DNA of 64,000 nt from Haloferax sp046557615. GTDB lineage: Archaea > Halobacteriota > Halobacteria > Halobacteriales > Haloferacaceae. The notes beneath the pieces are model-generated. The model was given only the letters and a program-made list of their open reading frames with translations, had not been told where the DNA came from and searched no databases. Positions within the stretch are counted from its first letter, which is position 1. Each line of letters opens with the position of its first letter. Shown here piece by piece: positions 16,415-25,141 of the stretch. The DNA lies in the NCBI RefSeq assembly GCF_046557615.1, contig NZ_JBKIII010000002.1, positions 682,001 through 746,000 on the forward strand, given 5' to 3'. Position numbers and translations under genes: made by a program.

Positions 16415-17206
16415 ATGAGAACAAACCATAGCGCTGAAGACGTATTTGGGCTTCTAATCCAACGTTCAGCGTTTTTACGGGCGCTTGACGAGAGAAAACG
16501 AGACAAGCGAGCACTCGCCGAATATCTCGATGTTTCGCGTTCGACTGTCGACCGCGCACTGCGTGAACTCATGAGTGTGCAGTTCGTCAACTACCGCAGT
16601 GGTGGGTACGAAGTCACGCTCGTCGGGCAGTGTGCGCTCACGATGTACAACAACTGCGAGAAGACGCTCAAGGGCGTGATGAACGCCCGAGAGTTACTCT
16701 CGATGCTCCCACCAGATGCGTCGATTGACCCGGTCTTCTTCGCGGAGGCATCAATCTACACTTCGACACCTGAAATCCCAGATGGCGTCATCAACCAACT
16801 GTTCGAGAGCGTCGAGGTGTCGGGCGAAATGTACGGTATCGCGCCCGTTGCGCTCGCTGGGCAGATGAAAGCATTCTACGACGCGGCGACTGCAGGTGGG
16901 ACACAAGTCGAGATGATTATCGACGAGTCACTGTTCGACAACCTCCTTCGCTCACCAGACACCCGCCAGGTTATGGTCAACAGCATTCGACGTGAGAAAA
17001 CCAACATCCACCTCACAGACATTCCATACGGGTACGGGCTATGGGCAACAGACGATGAAGCGGGTATCGTCGTGTACACTGATACCGGCGTTGGCGGCAT
17101 CGCACTCAACGACACGCCCGAATCGATTGCGTGGGTGCGCTCGGAGTTCGACAAACTCCTCGAAAATTCGACGCTCGCAACACTCGCGTCGATTGGCGAG
17201 GAATAG
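16415..17206 (+). CDS. Winged-helix regulator with FilR1-type middle domain
   Basis: About 263 residues. The N-terminal HTH (about 15-75) has KRALAEYLDVSRSTVDRALRELMSVQFVNYRSGGYEVT, typical of archaeal winged helices. The C-terminal region (about 100-255) resembles the middle domain of the methanogen regulator FilR1 found in many haloarchaeal transcription factors; its effector is unknown. The gene is divergent from the alcohol-dehydrogenase-like gene, which is a candidate target together with its own promoter. ATG at 16411 is out of frame and meets a stop at once, so 16415 is the start. Confidence 0.82.
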   Translation: MRTNHSAEDVFGLLIQRSAFLRALDERKRDKRALAEYLDVSRSTVDRALRELMSVQFVNYRSGGYEVTLVGQCALTMYNNCEKTLKGVMNARELLSMLPPDASIDPVFFAEASIYTSTPEIPDGVINQLFESVEVSGEMYGIAPVALAGQMKAFYDAATAGGTQVEMIIDESLFDNLLRSPDTRQVMVNSIRREKTNIHLTDIPYGYGLWATDDEAGIVVYTDTGVGGIALNDTPESIAWVRSEFDKLLENSTLATLASIGEE

Positions 17207-17264
17207 TCGGGCGATTCAGCGGACTGGCACCGGAATTTTATCGACCGGGGTCGAACCCTCGATA

Positions 17265-17867
17265 ATGAGCGACCACGACGACCACGACCACGACGACAGT
17301 CACAGCCACGAAAGCGGCGACGACCACCAGAACCATCACGGCCACCATCATGACCATCACGAGCATCACGACCACCACGAACACGACTTCGAGGCAGTCT
17401 CTGCGGCGATTCTGACGGTTTCTTCGACGCGAACGACAGACGACGACCCGGCAGGCGATGCCATCGCCGCCGCACTCCACGACGAGGGGCACTCCGTGGG
17501 CGTGCGGCGCGTCGTCGGCGACGACTACGACGAGATTCAGACCGTCGTCTCGCGCATGGCCGAACGCGGTGACATCGACATCACGATTACGACCGGCGGA
17601 ACCGGTGTTACCCCCGACGACGTGACCGCCGAGGCGGCAGAACGCCTCTTCGACAAGACGCTCCCCGGGTTTGGCGAACTCTTCCGACGACTCTCGTTCG
17701 ACGAAATCGGGACGCGGGTCGTCGGCACGCGAGCCACTGCGGGCGTCGTAGACGAGACGCCGACATTCTGCTTGCCGGGGAGTCGCAACGCCGCTCGGTT
17801 GGGTGCCGAGTCGGTAATCGTTCCCGAAGCGCCGCACTTGGCGGGACTCGCCCGACGTGACGACTGA
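17265..17867 (+). CDS. moaB: MoaB/Mog molybdopterin adenylyltransferase-like, His-rich N-terminus
   Basis: About 200 residues. The core (about 45-200) is the MoaB/MogA fold, with TTGGTGVTPDDVT as the molybdopterin-binding loop and FCLPGSRNAARLG near the end. The family adenylylates molybdopterin before metal insertion. The first 41 residues contain 18 histidines interspersed with Asp/Glu, a likely metal-binding tail (Ni, Zn, Cu or Co) not needed for the MoaB fold. The ATG at 17265 follows a TATA-like TTTTATC about 29 bases upstream. Convergent with the S9 peptidase gene. Confidence 0.88.
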   Translation: MSDHDDHDHDDSHSHESGDDHQNHHGHHHDHHEHHDHHEHDFEAVSAAILTVSSTRTTDDDPAGDAIAAALHDEGHSVGVRRVVGDDYDEIQTVVSRMAERGDIDITITTGGTGVTPDDVTAEAAERLFDKTLPGFGELFRRLSFDEIGTRVVGTRATAGVVDETPTFCLPGSRNAARLGAESVIVPEAPHLAGLARRDD

Positions 17868-17876
17868 GAGGCTCAG

Positions 17877-19949
17877 TTACTCTGTGGCGGCGTCGTACGA
17901 TTCGAACCAGTCGGTCAGCGTCTTCAAGCGGTGCATTGCTCGCTCGGGAGTGCCGATGTCGTGGTGTTCGTTCGGGTAGACGACGAGTTTTGCATCGACT
18001 CCGGCACGCGAGGCGCTGACGTACAACTGCTCTGCTTGTGACGGTGGGCACCGCCAATCGTTCTCTCCGGCGGTGATGAGAAGTGGTGTCGAGATGGCGT
18101 CCACGTCCTGAATCGTCGAGATAGCACGGTATCGCTCTGGGTTCTCCCACGGATAGCCAAAGTCGTTGACGTACCACTGGTGCATGTCGGCGGTTCCAAA
18201 GTTCGAGTAGAAGTCGTATATTCCGTGTTCGGGTGCTGCGGCCGCGAATGCGTCGCTTCTGGTCACGACGTGGAGTGTGTTGATACCACCCTGCGAGAAT
18301 CCGCTGACGAACAGACGGTCTGGGTCGGACCATCCGCGCGAGACGAGTGCTTCGACTCCCGAGATGATATCGTCCGCTTCGCGTGGGCCCCACTGCCCGC
18401 GGATGGACTCGGTGAACTCCCGGCCGTAGGAGATGCTCCCGCGGTAGTTGACGTTGCAGACGACGTAGCCCTTCCCCGTCCAGTACGCATAATCGAACGA
18501 GAACCGCGGCGCGTCGTACCACATCGGGCCGCCGTGGATGTGCGTGATAGTCGCTCTTGGGTCGGGGTCTCCGGTATCGAAGTCCGCAGGCAAGTGGACG
18601 ATTGCCTCTATCTCCTCGTCATCGGAGTTCTCGAAGACAACGCGCTCACAGGAAGGGAGTGCCGCATCGTCCAAGAGCGATTCGTTCAACGCAGTGAGGC
18701 GAGTCAATTCGATGTCGGTGTCGTTTGCCGGGGTGTCGTCACGAACTGCGTCCGTCGCGGCGGCGAACAGGTCCATCCCCTCGCTTGGATGACTCAGTAA
18801 GACGACCGTCGTCTTCCCCATCGCGTCGAAGTCGAGCAGGTCCCGGTCGTCGGTCTGCGTCTCGAAGACGCGTGTCGGGGTATCCGAACCCGCATCGAGT
18901 GCGACGAGGCGTGCCTGGCCGCCGTCGGTGACCTGCGCGAGAATCGTGTTCTCGTCGGTCCAAACGGGTGGCCACATCGTCGTTCGGTCGAGCGAGTGTG
19001 AGACAGAGCGAACCTCGGTCGTCTCCGAGGCGTCGCCGACATCGTCCGCGACGTACACTTCGGTCGGAGCGCAGGCGTTGGTTGCATCACCCGCTGTGAA
19101 CGCCATCTTGTCACCCGTGGGGTTCCAGCGTGGGCCCCCGACCGCCAAGTCGCCGTCGGTCATGCACTCGCGTCCTGAGCCATCCGGAGCGATGGTGTAG
19201 AGGTCCTGAACGTACGTCTCGTCGGGGTCGTTGCCGAAGTAGGAGACGAACGCGATTCGGTCACTCGGCCCCCACGAGGGTTGTGGGCCGAACTGTGCGG
19301 CGCGCGCGCCGCGAGCGTAGGCGTCGTCCAGTCTCATCGCCTCTCTGCTCTCGATATCGACGACGAACAGGTACGTTCGCACGTCGTCTTGCCAGCCCTG
19401 TCCGTTCACTTTGTGCTGAATCCGGGTCAGTTCCACGGGGCCGTCGTCCCGGCGAGATTCGAGGTACTCGCGTTGCTCGTCGGTCGGGTCGCGCGCGGCG
19501 ACGACGAGTCGCTCGCCACGCGGCCCCCAATCGAAGTCTGAGACACCCTCCTCGAACTCAGTGACTTGGCGTGCATCACCGCCGAGGGAAAGGTCGAAGA
19601 GCCACACTTGCGGTTTCGGTTCGTCGTCAGGTGTGGCGGTGTCGTCGTCTTCCTCATCGTCTTCGTCGCGCCTCTGGACGGCGAGTTCGACGTCTTCGTC
19701 GCGGGAGGCGACGAACGCCAGTCGGTTGCCACCTGGACTCCAGGCAGGACTTCCAGCACTCGACGCGCGGGTGAGTCGGTGCGGGTCGCGCGAGCCATCG
19801 GTGGGGACGACGAATAACGAGTTTCGCCGTTCGTCTGCCTCGGTGTCGAACTCGGAGACGACGAAGGCGGCACGTGACCCATCCGGTGAGATAATGACTG
19901 AGAGGGGCGTACGGAGGTCGAAGAGGGAGTCGAGGTCCAACGGTTCCAT
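17877..19949 (-). CDS. S9 family serine peptidase (acylaminoacyl-peptidase-like)
   Basis: About 690 residues. The N-terminal half is a WD40/TolB-like beta-propeller (repeated SPDGSRAAFV, SPGGNRLAFV, NPTGDKMAF units) with a very acidic insert near residue 100. The C-terminal alpha/beta-hydrolase domain carries the nucleophile GFSQGG, the acid in AGENDWRCPP and the His in PNEHHDIG. It probably cleaves peptides or acyl-amino acids in the cytosol, as no signal peptide is present. The ATG at 19949 (MEPLDLDSLFDL) is preferred to a GTG nine bases upstream. Convergent with moaB. Confidence 0.88.
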   Translation of the reverse strand: MEPLDLDSLFDLRTPLSVIISPDGSRAAFVVSEFDTEADERRNSLFVVPTDGSRDPHRLTRASSAGSPAWSPGGNRLAFVASRDEDVELAVQRRDEDDEEDDDTATPDDEPKPQVWLFDLSLGGDARQVTEFEEGVSDFDWGPRGERLVVAARDPTDEQREYLESRRDDGPVELTRIQHKVNGQGWQDDVRTYLFVVDIESREAMRLDDAYARGARAAQFGPQPSWGPSDRIAFVSYFGNDPDETYVQDLYTIAPDGSGRECMTDGDLAVGGPRWNPTGDKMAFTAGDATNACAPTEVYVADDVGDASETTEVRSVSHSLDRTTMWPPVWTDENTILAQVTDGGQARLVALDAGSDTPTRVFETQTDDRDLLDFDAMGKTTVVLLSHPSEGMDLFAAATDAVRDDTPANDTDIELTRLTALNESLLDDAALPSCERVVFENSDDEEIEAIVHLPADFDTGDPDPRATITHIHGGPMWYDAPRFSFDYAYWTGKGYVVCNVNYRGSISYGREFTESIRGQWGPREADDIISGVEALVSRGWSDPDRLFVSGFSQGGINTLHVVTRSDAFAAAAPEHGIYDFYSNFGTADMHQWYVNDFGYPWENPERYRAISTIQDVDAISTPLLITAGENDWRCPPSQAEQLYVSASRAGVDAKLVVYPNEHHDIGTPERAMHRLKTLTDWFESYDAATE

Positions 19950-20054
19950 ACTACCCACCCTCCCAGAATGGTCTTCACTCTTGTCCCGACCAATCGAACT
20001 GCAACGTCTGCCCAGTCGCGGTCATTTAAGTACGCGCACACGTTCGGGAGAGGT

Positions 20055-21806
20055 ATGAGCCAGCAGCCCCCACACGAGGAGGACACCGAGGACGTGTTCT
20101 CCAGCGGGAAGGACCCGAACCTCCGCAGTTCGGAAGTCACAGAAGGGCCAGACCGAGCGCCACACCGCGCGATGTTCCGCGCGATGGGATTCGACGACAC
20201 CGACCTCTCCTCACCGATGGTCGGCGTGGCGAACCCCGCCGCAGACATCACGCCGTGTAACGTCCACCTCGACGACGTTGCAGAGGTGGCTATCGAAGGC
20301 GTAGAGGACGCCGGAGGCATGCCAATCGAGTTCGGCACCATCACTATCTCCGACGCGATTTCGATGGGCACCGAAGGGATGAAGGCCTCACTCATCTCGC
20401 GCGAAGTCATCGCCGACTCGGTGGAACTCGTCTCGTTCGGCGAACGTATGGACGCGCTCGTCACCGTCGCCGGGTGCGACAAGAACCTCCCCGGCATGAT
20501 GATGGCCTCCATCCGAACCGACCTCCCCTCCGTGTTCCTCTACGGCGGGTCGATTATGCCCGGCCAACACGAGGGGCGCGAAGTTACCGTCCAGAACGTG
20601 TTCGAAGGCGTCGGCACCTACGCCGAAGGCGACATGAGCGCCGACGAGTTGGACGACCTCGAACGCCACGCCTGTCCCGGTGCAGGGTCGTGCGGTGGGA
20701 TGTTCACCGCCAACACGATGGCCTCGATTTCGGAAGCCCTCGGCATGGCTCCGCTCGGGTCGTGTTCCGCACCCGCCGAATCCGACGCTCGCTACGACGT
20801 TGCGCGCCGCGCTGGCGAGGCCGTTCTCCAGTGCGTCGAAAACGACCTGCGCCCGTCAGACGTTCTCTCGAAGAAGTCCTTCGAGAACGCCATCGCCCTG
20901 CAAGTCGCAATCGGTGGTTCGACCAACGCCGTCCTGCACCTGCTCGCGCTCGCCGCCGAAGCGGGTATCGACCTCGACATCGAGGAGTTCGACGAAATCT
21001 CGCGTCGGACCCCCAAAATCGCCAACCTCCAGCCCGGCGGCACGCGCGTCATGAACGACCTGCACGAAATCGGCGGCGTGCCGGTCGTCATCCGTCGTCT
21101 CCTCGACGCGGGCCTGTTCCACGGCGATGCCATGACGGTCACCGGCCGAACCATCGAAGAAGAACTCGCCCAGCTCGACTTGCCCGACGACGACACAATC
21201 GAGGCGGACTTCCTCTACACGGTGGACGAACCCTACCAAGCAGAGGGTGCAATCAAGATTCTCACCGGCAACCTCGCGCCCGACGGGTCGGTTCTCAAGG
21301 TCACCGGCGACGACGCATTCCACCACTCCGGACCTGCCCGCGTCTTCGAAAGCGAAGAAGACGCGATGCGCTACGTCCAAGAAGGTCACATCGAATCGGG
21401 CGACGTCATCGTCATCCGCAACGAAGGCCCACGCGGCGGCCCCGGCATGCGCGAGATGCTCGGCGTGACCGCGGCAGTCGTCGGCCAAGGCCACGAAGAC
21501 GACGTTGCGCTCTTGACTGACGGCCGGTTCTCCGGTGCGACTCGCGGCCCGATGGTCGGCCACGTCGCGCCCGAAGCAGTCGAAGGCGGCCCAATCGCCC
21601 TCGTCGAAAACGGCGACGAGATTACGGTCGATATCCCGAACCGCGAACTCTCGGTTGACCTCTCCGACGAGGAACTCGCCAAGCGAAAAGAAGACTGGGA
21701 GCCAGCACCACCGGCCTACACCTCTGGTGTCTTGGCGAAGTACGCCCGCGACTTCGGGTCGGCCGCGAACGGCGCAGTGACGAACCCGGCCGTGAAACGC
21801 GACTAA
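20055..21806 (+). CDS. ilvD: Dihydroxy-acid dehydratase
   Basis: About 583 residues, full length. It dehydrates 2,3-dihydroxy-isovalerate and 2,3-dihydroxy-3-methylvalerate to the 2-oxo acids of valine and isoleucine synthesis. Signatures present are PCNVHL, the Fe-S cysteine motif in VAGCDKNLPG, CPGAGSCGGMFTANTM, GGSTNAVLHL, and the C-terminal LTDGRFSGATRGPMVGHV with the substrate-binding Ser. The ATG at 20055 gives a normal N-terminus; upstream in-frame sequence is not conserved-looking. It stands alone, away from other ilv genes in this window. Confidence 0.96.
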   Translation: MSQQPPHEEDTEDVFSSGKDPNLRSSEVTEGPDRAPHRAMFRAMGFDDTDLSSPMVGVANPAADITPCNVHLDDVAEVAIEGVEDAGGMPIEFGTITISDAISMGTEGMKASLISREVIADSVELVSFGERMDALVTVAGCDKNLPGMMMASIRTDLPSVFLYGGSIMPGQHEGREVTVQNVFEGVGTYAEGDMSADELDDLERHACPGAGSCGGMFTANTMASISEALGMAPLGSCSAPAESDARYDVARRAGEAVLQCVENDLRPSDVLSKKSFENAIALQVAIGGSTNAVLHLLALAAEAGIDLDIEEFDEISRRTPKIANLQPGGTRVMNDLHEIGGVPVVIRRLLDAGLFHGDAMTVTGRTIEEELAQLDLPDDDTIEADFLYTVDEPYQAEGAIKILTGNLAPDGSVLKVTGDDAFHHSGPARVFESEEDAMRYVQEGHIESGDVIVIRNEGPRGGPGMREMLGVTAAVVGQGHEDDVALLTDGRFSGATRGPMVGHVAPEAVEGGPIALVENGDEITVDIPNRELSVDLSDEELAKRKEDWEPAPPAYTSGVLAKYARDFGSAANGAVTNPAVKRD

Positions 21807-21822
21807 GCGCGTTACTCTGTTT

Positions 21823-22782
21823 TCACGCGACGCGATTCCGGAAGTCCTCGTCGCCCTCGTCCAATTTGTGGACGTTTTCGGCGATGATGTCGGCCATTCG
21901 CTCCCAGTACTTCGGCGTGTGACCCGAGTTGTGAGGCGTGATGAGTACGTTGTCGAAGTTCCAGAGGTCGTGGTCCGAGGGAAGCGGTTCGGGGTCGGTC
22001 ACGTCGAGAGCGGCCCCACGGATACCGTTGTTTCGGAGGGTCGCAAGGAGGGCGTCGGTATCGACGACTGGGCCGCGTCCGATGTTGATGAGTACGGCGT
22101 CGGGTTGCATCGACTTGAACGCATTCGCATCGATGAAGTTCCGAGTCGTTTCGGTCAGCGGGCAGGCGACGACGACGTAGTCGGAGCGAGCGAACGCGTC
22201 GTGGACGCCCTGTTCGTCGTCGAAGCCGACGACTTCGTCCGTCGGGCCGCCCTTCTCGGGCGTGTAGCGGATACCGATGGTTTCGACACCGAAGGGCTCG
22301 AGGCGTTCGGCGATGGCGCGGCCAATCGCGCCGAGGCCGATAATAGAGACAGTCGAACCTTGGAGTTCGAACGTCGGATACGATTGCCAGTGGCTCTCGC
22401 GCTGTTGACGTTCTGCGATGTGGAATCGACGCGTGAAGTAGAGGATGCTCCCGATGACCTGCTCGGAGATGTTCGGGCCGTGGACACCGGACCCGTTCGT
22501 GACCGCGATGTCGTTGGCTTCGAACGCCTCGATTGGGAGGTGACCGGTCCCGGCGAAGACACAGGCGAAGAGGTCGAGGTCGTCGGTGGTTTCGAGGACG
22601 TCTTCGGGAATCGTGAATCCGGTTGCAACCTGTGTACGCGATAGCAGGTCGCGTTCTTCTTCGGGAGTTTGTGCGAGTGCAACGGTGCGCTCTGGGAGTC
22701 GCTCGCGGAGTTCTTCGGCGTACGCTTCCGCAGAAAGACCGTGTATTTTCTGTCGCAGGACGACGATGTCTGGGTCGCTCAT
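21823..22782 (-). CDS. D-2-hydroxyacid dehydrogenase
   Basis: About 319 residues from the ATG at 22782. NAD(P)-dependent enzyme interconverting 2-oxo acids and D-2-hydroxy acids. The Rossmann motif is IIGLGAIGRAIAERL near residue 145. Catalytic Arg lies in INIGRGPVVD, Glu in DVTDPEPLP and His in ITPHNSGHTP. The length fits the family from this start. The same frame continues without a stop for a further 102 codons upstream, so a longer fused product cannot be excluded (see the separate entry). Confidence 0.88.
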   Translation of the reverse strand: MSDPDIVVLRQKIHGLSAEAYAEELRERLPERTVALAQTPEEERDLLSRTQVATGFTIPEDVLETTDDLDLFACVFAGTGHLPIEAFEANDIAVTNGSGVHGPNISEQVIGSILYFTRRFHIAERQQRESHWQSYPTFELQGSTVSIIGLGAIGRAIAERLEPFGVETIGIRYTPEKGGPTDEVVGFDDEQGVHDAFARSDYVVVACPLTETTRNFIDANAFKSMQPDAVLINIGRGPVVDTDALLATLRNNGIRGAALDVTDPEPLPSDHDLWNFDNVLITPHNSGHTPKYWERMADIIAENVHKLDEGDEDFRNRVA

Positions 22783-23088
22783 ACTCGTTGGTTCTCGAAT
22801 TGCATGATGAATCTGTTCGATTTCGTTCGACTGTGGAGAGACTGGAGAGGACGGCGATTCGTGGGGTGTCTCCCTTCGGAGAGCGGTTCGACCCTGCGAG
22901 ATGAGTCGCGTCACTTCGACCGCATCGACGGACGCATCGACGACGAATCGAGAGCCATCGTCGCCGAGTTTCCACGCGACGGGGGCATAGCCTTGGGGGG
23001 CGGAGCCGCTCTCGACGAAGACGAAATCGCCAGTCTCGTCGCGGAAGACGACTGGGTCGCGATTTCGGTCTGTTTCGTCGATGCTCAT
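22783..23088 (-). other. In-frame upstream extension of the dehydrogenase gene
   Basis: From an ATG at 23088 about 102 residues (MSIDETDRNRDPVVFRDE...) run without a stop into the dehydrogenase ATG. Residues 1-70 look like a real acidic haloarchaeal domain (FVFVESGSAPQGYAPVAWKL). The last 30 are Pro/Ser/Glu-rich linker-like. In the +1 frame a TGA overlaps the dehydrogenase ATG (ATGA), the usual layout for two coupled genes. It may be a fusion, or a small gene whose end shifted frame. The domain is not recognised. Confidence 0.45.
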
Positions 23089-23236
23089 TTCCCGAAACAT
23101 GTGGTGAGATAGCTGATAAATCTCCGCCCCCAGTTATCAACAACGGTAGTGAGGTCGAATGTGTCGGAGACAGCACCACAGAGACTCGCCGAATCGGTTC
23201 AGGGGGTTTAATAGCCGCCAAGAGTCCTCTACCGGT

Positions 23237-24628
23237 ATGGAACGCGTAGACGTCGCCATCGTCGGCGGTGGCCCGGCTGGCACGTCGGCGGCACACGCTG
23301 CTGCTTCTGCCGGTGCCTCCGTCGTCGTCCTCGAAAAAGGCGTCCCTCGTGCGGACCGACAGGGACTCGGTCCGGATTCGACGGACGCCGCTGGCATCCT
23401 CGACTATTGGGTCGATATCATGGGTATCCACCCGGACGAATTTCCGGATGGAATCCTCCTCGACCACCTCGACCGCGCCGAGTTCATCGGCCCGAACGAA
23501 TCGGTCATCCTCCGCAGTACGGGCATCGACGCCTCGTACGACGAGTTTGGATACACTTTCCACCGCGCCAAATTCGACGACTGGATGCGGAGTCGCGCCG
23601 AGGAAGTCGGTGCCGAGTACCGCCTCAAGGCCTCGGTCCGAGATGTCGAAACGGACCTCGACGCAACTGGTAGTGAAGACGACCCCCGACACGTCGTCAG
23701 CCTCGCAAACGGCGACGACATCGGTGCGGACTTCCTCGTCCTCGCCGACGGGCCACAGCGAACGGTGACGAACAAAGTTCTCGACAAGTATCTCTCTTTC
23801 CCGATTACCGACCGTCTCGCCGCGCCCAAGGTCAACCACATCGCGTATCAGGAACACCGCGAGTTTCCGCCGGAACTCTTCGACGAAGTCGATGGCGGAA
23901 TCAAGTTCTGGTGGGGCTACATGCCCGGCCACACGGCCTATCCGTGGATTTTCCCGAACGACAACAACGTCTGCCGCGTCGGTCTGACGATGCCCATCGG
24001 GATGGACATCGACGAGGTCGAAGACCGCGACGATTACAAACTCCTTCGCCCCGAAGACGAGCGCATCCCGCAGGGCCGCGAGTACGTCCGCCGCCTGCTC
24101 GAACAGGAGTACGGCGACGAGTACGACATCGACGAGGACTTCCCACTGGTCGAAGAGCGCGGGAAGACCAAGGGCACAGAAACGTACTCTATCTCCTCGA
24201 CGCGACCAATCGACTCGCCCGTACAGGCAGGCATCGCCGTCACCGGCGGTGCGATGGGTTCGACCTCGGCCTTCCACGAAGGCGGCGACCACGTCGCCGT
24301 TCGGACCGGTGCAATCGCGGGCGAACTCGCCGCCGAAGGCGACCTTTCTGACTACAACGAACGCTGGAAAGACGCAATCGGTGACGAGATTCTCCGCAAC
24401 GTTGCGATGGCCGAAATCGTCCACGACTACACGCCAAAGCAGTGGGATAAGACGTTCAAAGCCGCTCGCAAACTGCTGGCCGACGACGATGGCTACAGAG
24501 CCTTCGCCGCGAGCAAACTCACCGCCGGATTCAGCGCGGCAAAACTGGCCACGCAGTACCAGAAGACGAAACTCAAGTACCGCAACGGAAAGTACGTCCA
24601 ACTGACCGAAGACGAGTACGAGTTGTAA
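23237..24628 (+). CDS. Geranylgeranyl-reductase-family FAD oxidoreductase
   Basis: About 463 residues. The N-terminal FAD-binding motif VAIVGGGPAGTSAAHAAASAGASVVVLEKG is followed by a second flavin-contacting region (ADFLVLADGPQRTV). The middle has WWGYMPGHTAYPWIFPNDN and a Gly-rich AVTGGAMGSTSAFHEGG. The family includes archaeal reductases that saturate isoprenoid chains of ether lipids, but many haloarchaeal members have unassigned substrates. The ATG at 23237 is chosen because the dinucleotide-binding strand starts there. Divergent from the hydroxyacid dehydrogenase. Confidence 0.8.
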   Translation: MERVDVAIVGGGPAGTSAAHAAASAGASVVVLEKGVPRADRQGLGPDSTDAAGILDYWVDIMGIHPDEFPDGILLDHLDRAEFIGPNESVILRSTGIDASYDEFGYTFHRAKFDDWMRSRAEEVGAEYRLKASVRDVETDLDATGSEDDPRHVVSLANGDDIGADFLVLADGPQRTVTNKVLDKYLSFPITDRLAAPKVNHIAYQEHREFPPELFDEVDGGIKFWWGYMPGHTAYPWIFPNDNNVCRVGLTMPIGMDIDEVEDRDDYKLLRPEDERIPQGREYVRRLLEQEYGDEYDIDEDFPLVEERGKTKGTETYSISSTRPIDSPVQAGIAVTGGAMGSTSAFHEGGDHVAVRTGAIAGELAAEGDLSDYNERWKDAIGDEILRNVAMAEIVHDYTPKQWDKTFKAARKLLADDDGYRAFAASKLTAGFSAAKLATQYQKTKLKYRNGKYVQLTEDEYEL

Positions 24629-24862
24629 GCAGGTCGCGGTCGGAACTCGTTTTACCCCGCATGTTCTAGAGTCGGTGCGCACCTCAAATCCCCGTCCGAG
24701 TACTCCCACATTGGGAGCGATGACAGCACGGAGAACCCGGGTGTGCGACATCTACTGGCCGGTGAATACCGGTGTACTTCGGAACGTCCGCGCCCGAAAG
24801 ACGGACCGCCTGACACGAGGGTTTCCCGGTTGACACGGCACGCCGCCAAGGGATGAGACCGG

Positions 24863-24881
24863 CCGTTAGTGTCTCGGGCGA
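24863..24881. repeat. 19-bp direct repeat, copy 1
   Basis: CCGTTAGTGTCTCGGGCGA, identical to copy 2 located 167 bases further on. The following bases also partly match (CATT versus TATT). Confidence 0.8.
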
Positions 24882-25029
24882 CATTCGACCATTTACACTG
24901 CGCGAGCCGTTGGCTCGCTCGGCACAAGCTTGATCAAAAGCACTCCTCCTTCGGTCCGTTCCGCCCTTCAGTCGTCGGCTCGACCGCTCCCGTCGGTCGC
25001 GCTCGGTGAGCCTACTAGTAGATCCCCGC

Positions 25030-25048
25030 CCGTTAGTGTCTCGGGCGA
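25030..25048. repeat. 19-bp direct repeat, copy 2
   Basis: Exact copy of the 19-bp sequence at 24863. In this copy the left flank completes a CGCCCG...CGGGCG stem around the TTAGTGTCT centre. Copy 1 lacks the full stem. Confidence 0.8.
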
Positions 25049-25141
25049 TATTTCAATCACCGAGAGAGTCCCAGCTGATAGCTTCGAGGCTGCACCGTTC
25101 CTCCGGTGGGAGAGTTCGAAGACGTCAATCAACGAATCACG

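Larger units (their letters stand above)
24629..25141. other. Hairpin-rich non-coding region
   Basis: About 510 bases without a supported protein gene. It holds a 19-bp exact direct repeat (24863-24881 and 25030-25048) and several perfect short hairpins: CTCCCA-CAT-TGGGAG (24703-24717), CCGGT-GAAT-ACCGG (24759-24772), GTCCG/CGGAC (24786-24806) and GCGAGCC-GTT-GGCTCGC (24902-24918). Reading frames on the minus strand are short and shift between copies. It could encode a structured RNA or be the remnant of a small mobile element such as an IS200/IS605-type end. Neither can be confirmed from this sequence alone. Confidence 0.5.

Noticed and set aside
21812..24751. A 979-codon open frame on the minus strand across the dehydrogenase and flavoprotein genes
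   Set aside because: Its translation is low-complexity Arg/Val-rich text with no recognisable motif, and it is antisense to two genes with clear catalytic motifs. Long antisense frames are common in GC-rich haloarchaeal DNA.
24652..24927. A minus-strand frame of about 90 codons in the hairpin-rich region as a gene
   Set aside because: It has no recognisable domain, its composition is not acidic like its neighbours, and it coincides with hairpins and repeats. A decayed mobile-element fragment or RNA is more likely.
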